In this document: positions 1-5,244 of the stretch, one piece after another
Position numbering within the stretch: the stretch's first letter is position 1
Layout of the letters: each line of letters opens with the position of its first letter
DNA from: Deltaproteobacteria bacterium
GTDB taxonomy: Bacteria > Desulfobacterota > Desulfobulbia > Desulfobulbales > BM004
Assembly (NCBI GenBank): GCA_020346205.1
Contig: CP070776.1
Coordinates: 746,670 to 751,913, forward strand
Length of the DNA: 5,244 nucleotides
Direction: 5' to 3'
Notes under the pieces: model-generated
The model's database searches: none
The model's input: the letters and a program-made list of their open reading frames with translations, nothing else
What the model was told of the DNA's origin: nothing
Made by a program: the position numbers and the translations under genes

Positions 1-429
1 TACTCCCCATATTTCCAGCTCCGTCTCCGTGTCAATTTCCAGGTCCGGGTAGTCAGGGTTCTCGGCAATCAAACGGCAGGAATCGTTGTTTTTTAGTAAT
101 CGCTTGACAGTTAACTCTCCACTGAGCACTGCAATGACAATACAACCGCTGCTGGGCTCGAGGGAACGGTCAACAACAAGGATATCATTATCATTGATCC
201 CGGCACCGGTCATGGAATCTCCGGCCACTCTGACAAAAAAAGTGGCAGCCGGATTTTTGATCAGGTGTTCATTAAGGTCGAGTTTGCGGTCAAGGTAGTC
301 ATCGGCAGGGGAGGGGAACCCTGCAGAAACCCCGGAAAGAAAGAGTGGTCGTTGCAGGGAGGTCCCGCAGGCAGCAGGAAGGATTTCCTTGATGGAAGAA
401 GTTTTCTCTGTGTGCAGCCGCTTTTTCAT
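1..429 (-). CDS. umuD: UmuD, self-cleaving subunit of translesion DNA polymerase V (3' end outside window)
   Basis: UmuD is an S24-family protein that cleaves itself on RecA filaments during the SOS response. The shortened form, UmuD', joins UmuC to form error-prone DNA polymerase V in the cytoplasm. The 143 visible codons match UmuD closely. The cleavage-site region reads VSAGFPSPADDY, with the expected cut between Ala36 and Gly37 (Cys-Gly in E. coli). The catalytic Ser72 lies in VAGDSMTGAGI and the catalytic Lys109 in GELTVKRLL. Their 37-residue spacing equals that of E. coli UmuD (Ser60/Lys97). There is no N-terminal helix-turn-helix, so it is not LexA. The segment before the cleavage site is about 12 residues longer than in E. 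coli. The frame is still open at the window edge (ELEIWGV), and by comparison about ten codons are missing. The start ATG overlaps the stop of the upstream transglycosylase gene as ATGA. The only Shine-Dalgarno-like sequence is a weak GGGA just before it, so coupled translation is likely. umuC would be expected next, beyond the edge. Confidence 0.93.
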   Translation of the reverse strand, partial: MKKRLHTEKTSSIKEILPAACGTSLQRPLFLSGVSAGFPSPADDYLDRKLDLNEHLIKNPAATFFVRVAGDSMTGAGINDNDILVVDRSLEPSSGCIVIAVLSGELTVKRLLKNNDSCRLIAENPDYPDLEIDTETELEIWGV

Positions 430-440
430 TTTTTTCCCAG
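426..440 (-). other. Stop/start overlap on an A7 run between the transglycosylase gene and umuD
   Basis: On the minus strand the junction reads CTGGGAAAAAAATGA. The stop TGA of the transglycosylase gene and the start ATG of umuD share bases as ATGA, a usual arrangement for translational coupling. The seven A's sit in the upstream frame as A-AAA-AAA, which is a heptamer of the kind that permits -1 slippage. A -1 slip here would place the ribosome in the umuD frame, directly at its ATG. The overlap is seen directly. Slippage is only a possibility. Confidence 0.6.
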
Positions 441-1634
441 GACTTCAAGCAGTTCAGGGGTGGGATGCCCGTCAGCAGGAAGCTTTGCGGTGCGCTGAAA
501 TTCTTTTATGGCCTGGCGGGTCTGTGAACCGATAACGCCGTCAATTGGGCCGGGGTCAAAGCCCTGGGTGGTGAGAAGTTCCTGGATTTTTTCAACTTGG
601 CTGCGGCTGAGCCGTTGTTCCGATGCCGGCCGGGCTGTTACAAGTGGGCCTTTGCCTGCTATCCGGTCGGCAAGGTGACCAATTGCAATGGCATAGAGAT
701 CGGATCGGTTCCACTGCAGGGTAGTGCGGTAGTTATTATAAACCAGGAAGGCAGGCCCTGAATGCCCTGCAGGCAGAATAAGGGAACCCTCTATGTGCAC
801 TCGGGGCAGATCATAGCCATTGATCTTCCTTACCCCGAGGATCTGCCAGGCTGCCAGAGTTTTTTGAACTTCAAGTCCTGCCAGTTCGAGATTGAAGCCT
901 GGGGGAAGTTTTACTTCACGGCCCCACGTTCTGTCCCCCTGCCAGCCGGATTTTGACAGGAAGTTTGCTGCAGAGGCAAATACATCCGGCAGGCTGTGCC
1001 AGATATCACGCCTGCCGTCACCATCCGCATCAACAGCGAAACGGACAAAGGTGGAGGGCATGAACTGGGGCTGTCCCATGGCACCGGCCCAGGAGCCAAA
1101 CATCTCGTCCGCAGAAATATGACCACCGTCGATGATGGACAGTGCGGCTAACAGTTCGGAACGGAAGAAATCGTTTCTTCTTGGATCATGTGCCAAAGTC
1201 GCCAGTGAGCCTATAACAGGGAAACTTCCCAGGTAATCACCGAAATTGGTTTCCAACCCCCAGAAGGCAACAAGAAAACGGGGCTGGACGCCATACTGCT
1301 TCTCAATACTGTCAAGGAGTTCTGCATGAAGCTCCAGGAGCATGCGCCCCCGGTTTATTCTGTTCTCCGTTATACGTGCGTCAAGGTAGCGCCAGAATGT
1401 CTGGGTAAATTCCGGCTGCCTTCTGTCCAGTTCAATGACCCGTGGAATAGGTTGGAGATCATCAAGGGCCTCATGCAGGGTTGTTTCGCTGATGCCTTTT
1501 GTTCGAGCCTCTTGGCGTAAGCCTTCCAGCCAACTGGAGAAATCCTCGGTACATACGCCTGGCCGGGCCAAGGCAAGCAGGGTGGTCATAATAATGGCGA
1601 GACCGAGTATGTTTTTTTTGAAGATATGGATCAT
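426..1634 (-). CDS. Periplasmic lytic murein transglycosylase, MltB type (GH103), with C-terminal peptidoglycan-binding domain
   Basis: This enzyme family cleaves the MurNAc-GlcNAc bond of peptidoglycan and leaves a 1,6-anhydromuramoyl end. The 402-residue protein opens with a signal peptide: basic residues KK at 6-7, then a hydrophobic stretch at about 8-23. There is no convincing lipobox before Cys28, so a soluble periplasmic protein is more likely than a lipoprotein. The catalytic domain covers about 30-325. Its probable general acid is Glu128 in FWGLETNFG, followed by the family motif SWAGAMGQPQFMPSTF (181-196) and an Asp-rich loop VDADGDGRRD (201-210) resembling the calcium site of Slt35/MltB. 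Residues 342-400 form a PG_binding_1 domain (QELLTTQGFDPGPIDG, then TRQAIKEFQ). This domain is absent from E. coli MltB but common in related families. The ATG is supported by AAGGA 11 bases upstream. The gene overlaps umuD by four bases, so the two are probably co-transcribed. The exact paralogue cannot be named from sequence alone. Confidence 0.93.
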   Translation of the reverse strand: MIHIFKKNILGLAIIMTTLLALARPGVCTEDFSSWLEGLRQEARTKGISETTLHEALDDLQPIPRVIELDRRQPEFTQTFWRYLDARITENRINRGRMLLELHAELLDSIEKQYGVQPRFLVAFWGLETNFGDYLGSFPVIGSLATLAHDPRRNDFFRSELLAALSIIDGGHISADEMFGSWAGAMGQPQFMPSTFVRFAVDADGDGRRDIWHSLPDVFASAANFLSKSGWQGDRTWGREVKLPPGFNLELAGLEVQKTLAAWQILGVRKINGYDLPRVHIEGSLILPAGHSGPAFLVYNNYRTTLQWNRSDLYAIAIGHLADRIAGKGPLVTARPASEQRLSRSQVEKIQELLTTQGFDPGPIDGVIGSQTRQAIKEFQRTAKLPADGHPTPELLEVLGKK

Positions 1635-1742
1635 TTGTCTGTGGTTCCTTTTGAGAAATAATCGACCGGGAGTATCAGGAATATATATACAACAAAGATT
1701 TATATTTTCCCAAGATTAATGGATTGCTGCATGTAATTAAGA
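1635..1742 (-). promoter_or_regulatory. AT-rich spacer with a possible promoter for the transglycosylase-umuD pair
   Basis: This 108-base gap separates the suhB-like gene from the transglycosylase gene. The best promoter-like pair is TTGGGA at 1713-1708 (four of six against TTGACA) and TATATA at 1689-1684, with an 18-base spacer, inside a strongly AT-rich stretch (1681-1710). A ribosome binding site AAGGA lies at 1650-1646. I saw no clear factor-independent terminator after the suhB-like gene. I also saw no E. coli-type (CTGT-N8-ACAG) or Gram-positive-type (GAAC-N4-GTTC) LexA box, although one might be expected ahead of umuD. Confidence 0.2.
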
Positions 1743-2615
1743 TCATGGCTCAACAGTGCTGAATTCATGGAGCAAAGCAATAAGATCTTTGTGCAGAAGG
1801 GAGTTTGACGCAAGGAGTTCAGGAACAAAGGGTGAAAACAGAGAACCGTTGAAGTTTGAAAGTATACCACCTGCCTCTTCAACCAGCAAATATCCGGCAG
1901 CAGTATCCCAGGGTTTGAGTCCGATTTCCCAGAATGCATCCAATCTGCCGCAAGCCAGATAAGCCAGGTCCAATGTGGCGGCACCAGGTCTTCTCACTCC
2001 CTGTGAATGGGTTAGGACCGTTTTCAGCATCGCCAGAATGGTGTCAGACCTTTCCTGGACATCATAGGGAAAACCTGTTGCCACCAGCCCATTTTGCAGC
2101 GAATTTACATCAGACACCTTTATGGGCTGATCGTTCAGCCAGGCTCCTCCAGCACGTGTAGCACAGAACAGTTCTTCATGAATGGGACTGTAAATAACTC
2201 CTACACGGCTGCTGCCCTTGTCATAAAAGGCAATGGAAACAGCAAACCAGGGGAAATTGTGGGCAAAGTTTGTGGTACCGTCAAGAGGGTCAATAATCCA
2301 GACAGGTTCCTCGGGTAAATCAACATATGAGTCAAACGATTCTTCAGACAGGATCTTCGTATCTGGTGAGTAGCTCTGCAGTATATCTAAGATCAGCTCT
2401 TCTGAGGCCAGATCTGCCTCAGTCACCAGGTCAATTGCTCCTTTGTGGTGGATTTGATGTGGCTGTTCATAACGTTCTTGCAGAATGTTTCCTGCTTTTA
2501 ATGCAGCCTCAGTTGCCACCTGGAGTTTATTTTGTATATCTGAATTGCTGCAGTGCAGCAAACAGCGCTCAATTGTCTTTGCTGTGTGTAGCATTTTTGA
2601 TTTTTTCCCAGGCAT
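1743..2615 (-). CDS. suhB: Inositol-monophosphatase/SuhB-family phosphatase
   Basis: This is a Mg2+-dependent, lithium-sensitive-type phosphatase of the IMPase superfamily. The family hydrolyses inositol monophosphates, and some members act on other sugar phosphates or NADP. All family metal sites are present: the acidic pair in ILSEES (Glu91-Glu92), the signature WIIDPLDGTTNF with Asp109, Asp112 and Thr114, and the second signature KPWDTAAGYLL with Asp237. Further family blocks are DLVTEADLASE (62-72), FPWFAVSIAF (121-130) and the RRPGAATLDLAYLACGR region (208-224). With 290 residues it is somewhat longer than E. coli SuhB (267 by recollection), because about 25 extra N-terminal residues precede the family start near DIQNKLQVA. 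The listed ATG has AGGAAA at 2631-2626, ten bases upstream. An internal ATG at codon 8 and a GTG at codon 33 are alternatives. The reading frame overlaps the end of the parB-like gene, so one transcript is likely. The exact substrate cannot be read from sequence. Confidence 0.92.
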   Translation of the reverse strand: MPGKKSKMLHTAKTIERCLLHCSNSDIQNKLQVATEAALKAGNILQERYEQPHQIHHKGAIDLVTEADLASEELILDILQSYSPDTKILSEESFDSYVDLPEEPVWIIDPLDGTTNFAHNFPWFAVSIAFYDKGSSRVGVIYSPIHEELFCATRAGGAWLNDQPIKVSDVNSLQNGLVATGFPYDVQERSDTILAMLKTVLTHSQGVRRPGAATLDLAYLACGRLDAFWEIGLKPWDTAAGYLLVEEAGGILSNFNGSLFSPFVPELLASNSLLHKDLIALLHEFSTVEP

Positions 2616-3528
2616 GTTGCAAAGATTTCCTGTTTGTATAGGTGATGGAAAGGGTCATCGAGTCATCTTCAAAAAACGGGGTATGTTCAATTGAAACATT
2701 TGGGGGTAGTTGCATTGCCATTGTAAAGCGCTTGAACTCTTTTTCCGCCTGCCTGGAACGGGGCATATATTTACCTGATAACCAGGTCATCAGTTTTTTT
2801 GTTTTCTGGGGTGGGTTTGCATCCTTATGATGTAGGATTTGGCCTACTTCATCATCGTCCAGCAATGCTGCAATATCAATATTTTCCCTGCCGGCTAACT
2901 CCCTGCAGATGCTCAGGATTTTTTTCTGGTAACTTGCACTGAGACGCAAGGAAGTAATTATTTCAAAAAGGATTTTTCTGTCCTGGGCAGGCAATGGAAT
3001 GAAGCCCCGGGCGACTGCTTCATTTACATTTCCATAGTGAATACTTTGGAGTATATAATCTTCAAGTTCGAGGAGCTTGACCGTTTGCTTTATTACAAAG
3101 GGATTAGCTGCAAGGCCTAAGCGCGGAAGGAATTCTTTGGTTATCTGGGTTTCATCCAGAATTCCAGTAATTTTTTGTAGGAAAATTGCCCTTTCTACAG
3201 CTGTGAGTTGCCTGGTGAGTTGGATTTCCTCAAGTAGGATATGAAAAACACTAATTTCCGGGATCCGGACAGGTATTACCAGACAGGTACATGCATTTTC
3301 CGGATAAAGTAGACTGGCGGCTAACAATCTTTTCCTGCCTGCCGCAATACTATAAAATCCTGAATTATTTTCCCGGATAATAGGGGGATGCAGTATCCCG
3401 TACCTGGCAAGCGATTTTTTGAGCGTCTCATCTACAACAGTTTCATGCTCAGGCGAGATTGTGTAGGAGTAATCGTCAAAATCGATCTGTGAAAGTCTGA
3501 TATTTTGTAGAGTGAGGTCCGGGTTCAT
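2569..3528 (-). CDS. Orphan ParB-like DNA-binding protein
   Basis: The 319-residue protein has a ParB/Srx-type N-terminal domain followed by a helix-turn-helix region. In chromosome-partitioning ParB proteins this domain binds CTP and the next region reads parS DNA. Visible marks are KSLARYGILHPPIIRE (38-53), YSIAAGRKRLLAAS (59-72) where ParB has a GERR box, and LEEIQLTRQLTAVERA (99-114) where ParB has ENxxR followed by L-N-P-I-E-x-A. Residues about 134-180 (LPRLGLA, then VKLLELEDYI) resemble the ParB helix-turn-helix and linker. The C-terminal part (about 240-319) is not recognised. GRKR replaces GERR and the ENxxR core is changed, so CTP use may be altered or lost. No parA is adjacent, so this is probably not the main partition protein; a nucleoid or regulatory role is a guess. 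The ATG lacks a Shine-Dalgarno sequence (CTGTGCAGCC precedes it) and lies just after a hairpin. The 3' end overlaps the suhB-like gene. Confidence 0.8.
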   Translation of the reverse strand: MNPDLTLQNIRLSQIDFDDYSYTISPEHETVVDETLKKSLARYGILHPPIIRENNSGFYSIAAGRKRLLAASLLYPENACTCLVIPVRIPEISVFHILLEEIQLTRQLTAVERAIFLQKITGILDETQITKEFLPRLGLAANPFVIKQTVKLLELEDYILQSIHYGNVNEAVARGFIPLPAQDRKILFEIITSLRLSASYQKKILSICRELAGRENIDIAALLDDDEVGQILHHKDANPPQKTKKLMTWLSGKYMPRSRQAEKEFKRFTMAMQLPPNVSIEHTPFFEDDSMTLSITYTNRKSLQHAWEKIKNATHSKDN

Positions 3529-3541
3529 GGCTGCACAGATT

Positions 3542-3583
3542 AAAAAATTAAAAAGGAGGTATTCCCATAATGGGAAACCTCCT
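3542..3583 (-). terminator. Strong hairpin with T-rich tail between the IHF-like and parB-like genes
   Basis: Read on the minus strand, AGGAGGT (3583-3577) pairs with ACCTCCT (3560-3554) and TTCCCA (3576-3571) pairs with TGGGAA (3567-3562). There is one bulged base at 3561 and a three-base loop. This gives 13 pairs, followed by TTTTAATTTTTT (3553-3542). That is the form of a factor-independent terminator for transcription coming from the IHF-like gene. It sits only 13 bases before the parB-like start, so it would also attenuate read-through into parB-suhB unless those genes have a promoter downstream of it. There is hardly room for one. Confidence 0.65.
3548..3568 (-). CDS. Possible six-codon leader peptide (MGIPPF) inside the hairpin ahead of the parB-like gene
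   Basis: On the minus strand an exact AGGAGG (3583-3578) is followed nine bases later by ATG GGA ATA CCT CCT TTT TAA, encoding Met-Gly-Ile-Pro-Pro-Phe. The Shine-Dalgarno sequence is the 5' arm of the hairpin, the ATG begins in its loop, and the two Pro codons (CCT CCT) form the 3' arm. The stop codon lies 19 bases before the ATG of the parB-like gene, which has no ribosome site of its own. The geometry would suit an initiation-controlled leader, or reinitiation at parB. The complementarity of AGGAGG with CCTCCT could also create this frame by chance, so confidence is low. Confidence 0.3.
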   Translation of the reverse strand: MGIPPF

Positions 3584-3590
3584 AATTAAA

Positions 3591-3626
3591 CACAAAACAA
3601 AAAGCTAAATGTGGAAAAGCTTTTTG
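3591..3626 (-). terminator. Second, weaker hairpin just after the IHF-like gene
   Basis: AGCTTTTTG and CAAAAAGCT (3618-3626 and 3598-3606) form a nine-pair stem with an 11-base loop. It lies 16 bases past the IHF-like stop codon. On the minus strand it is followed by TTTTGTGTTT (3597-3588). The stem has only three G-C pairs, so termination would be weak. It is A-rich on one arm and T-rich on the other, so it could also act from the other strand. With the stronger hairpin that follows, it forms a tandem pair. Confidence 0.45.
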
Positions 3627-3641
3627 CTTTAATAAGGCACG

Positions 3642-3926
3642 TTAGTCATTAATTCTTGTGCGAAGTATCCCTGAAGGTTTAAAGGTGATCACCCGTCTTG
3701 GTTCAAGGATAAGCTCTTCACCTGTTTGAGGATTTCTTCCCCGTCTGGCATTTTTGTCTTTGACGTTGAATTTCCCAAAACCGCTGATAAGAAGCTCTTC
3801 CCCGCTTGCTAGACAGTTCTTCATTGTACTCAGCAAGGCCTCGACAGCCTGGGTAGCCTGAGCTTTTGTCAGGTTGTCATGACTTTTGTATACCTTTTGA
3901 ACAAGGTCAGCCTTTGTAAGAGTCAT
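3642..3926 (-). CDS. ihfA: Integration host factor alpha-like / HU-family DNA-bending protein
   Basis: This small nucleoid protein binds as a dimer in the minor groove and bends DNA sharply, assisting transcription, recombination and replication. The 94 residues match the whole HU/IHF fold. An N-terminal helical part (LTKADLVQKVY, then LTKAQATQAVEALLSTM) is followed by ISGFGKFNVKDKNA (47-60). The DNA-inserting arm follows, GRNPQTGEEL (63-72), with Pro66 as the intercalating residue. The C-terminal block RRVITFKPSGILRTRI (77-92) resembles the RRVVTFRPGQKLKSRV of E. coli IHF-alpha more than the K-V-P-x-F-K-A-G-K of HU, so IHF-alpha is preferred. A divergent HU is the alternative. The ATG has a strong AAGGAGG (3943-3937) ten bases upstream. 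The gene appears to be its own unit: 221 bases separate it from enolase and two hairpins follow it. In E. coli ihfA follows pheST; here it follows eno. Confidence 0.88.
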   Translation of the reverse strand: MTLTKADLVQKVYKSHDNLTKAQATQAVEALLSTMKNCLASGEELLISGFGKFNVKDKNARRGRNPQTGEELILEPRRVITFKPSGILRTRIND

Positions 3927-4147
3927 ATGCCTAGGTCCTCCTTTTTGGATAATAAATCACAACTAACCAGAATTACTGCTATTTGTCAAGAAATGAAAAA
4001 ATCAGCTACTTCAGTTATAGACAAACGTAAATTTTTTGCTGCACAAGGGTATTGATTTGTGCAAGTGTATTTATTTTTCTTCTGGATTGAAAGGATATCT
4101 TATGCCCTAACAATCATTGTCTTGTCAGGCAAAGCAGCGGACAACTG
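3927..4147 (-). promoter_or_regulatory. Enolase-to-ihfA spacer with ihfA ribosome site and candidate promoter
   Basis: The 221 bases hold no convincing gene. AAGGAGG at 3943-3937 is a near-ideal ribosome site for the IHF-like gene. A perfect -35 hexamer TTGACA lies at 3989-3984, but the hexamer 17 bases on (TTAGTT, 3966-3961) is a poor -10, helped only by a TG one base before it. TATAAC at 4019-4014 is a better -10 but lacks a -35 at normal distance. No clear terminator with a T-tail follows enolase: the short TTGTC/GACAA pairing near 4125-4146 has no T run. Read-through from enolase into the IHF-like gene is therefore possible. Confidence 0.3.
4040..4063. repeat. 7-10-7 inverted repeat, possible operator, upstream of the IHF-like gene
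   Basis: TGCACAA (4040-4046) and TTGTGCA (4057-4063) are exact inverted copies around a ten-base centre, so half-sites lie 17 bases apart, about one and a half helical turns. On the minus strand it is followed by GCAAAAAA, not T's, so it is not a terminator for enolase. On the minus strand the bases between and into the right arm read AATCAATACCCTTG. This resembles the IHF consensus (WATCAA-N4-TTR) but has five spacer bases instead of four. A regulator site is an inference. Confidence 0.35.

Positions 4148-5244
<1,097 letters not shown>

Noticed and set aside
1..429. LexA or a phage repressor instead of UmuD
   Set aside because: There is no N-terminal helix-turn-helix before the cleavage site, and the GFPSPA-type motif and overall length are those of UmuD.
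1612..1619. Run of eight A's (minus strand) near the start of the transglycosylase gene, a possible phase-variable tract
   Set aside because: It encodes the basic start of the signal peptide (FKKN), the gene is intact, and eight bases is weak evidence for phase variation.
1435..1719. Open frames on the plus strand and in alternate minus frames across the gene bodies (for example 1435-1719, 2327-2641, 4209-4508)
   Set aside because: They lie opposite or inside well-recognised genes, have no recognisable domains and look like shadow frames.
3624..3660. A short plus-strand transcript starting from the A/T-symmetric hairpin
   Set aside because: No promoter, ribosome site or conserved frame is visible on the plus strand in this spacer.

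Overview
The window looks like ordinary bacterial chromosome. Six protein genes lie head to tail, all on the minus strand, so they read from right to left. In order of transcription they are: enolase (5' end cut off by the window edge), an IHF-alpha/HU-family DNA-bending protein, an orphan ParB-like protein, an inositol-monophosphatase (SuhB)-family phosphatase, an MltB-type lytic transglycosylase with a peptidoglycan-binding tail, and UmuD (3' end cut off by the window edge). No rRNA, tRNA, CRISPR array, insertion sequence or phage gene was seen.

The signal peptide, the periplasmic murein-cleaving enzyme, IHF-alpha and UmuD point to a Gram-negative bacterium. The mixture would suit a proteobacterium or a deltaproteobacterium/Desulfobacterota, but that assignment is an inference from protein style and was not tested by search. 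Base composition is uneven: a 60-base block inside the transglycosylase gene (601-660) has 39 G+C, against 27 in a block inside the parB-like gene (3181-3240).

Layout. Enolase occupies 4148-5244 and is followed by a 221-base spacer with an inverted repeat and a possible promoter for the IHF-like gene (3642-3926). Two hairpins with T-rich tails stand in the 113 bases between that gene and the parB-like gene (2569-3528). The second hairpin contains a perfect Shine-Dalgarno sequence and a six-codon reading frame, so it may be an attenuator-like leader instead of, or as well as, a plain terminator. The parB-like and suhB-like genes overlap by up to 47 bases and form one unit. A 108-base AT-rich spacer separates them from the transglycosylase-umuD pair, which overlaps by four bases (ATGA) on a run of seven A's.

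Functionally the window joins glycolysis (enolase), nucleoid architecture (IHF-like), a DNA-binding protein of unknown role (ParB-like), a sugar/inositol-phosphate phosphatase, cell-wall cleavage (transglycosylase) and SOS mutagenesis (UmuD). Only the parB-suhB and transglycosylase-umuD pairs show tight physical coupling. No clearly new multi-gene system is evident. The two points most worth testing are the hairpin leader ahead of the parB-like gene and the translational junction between the transglycosylase and umuD.
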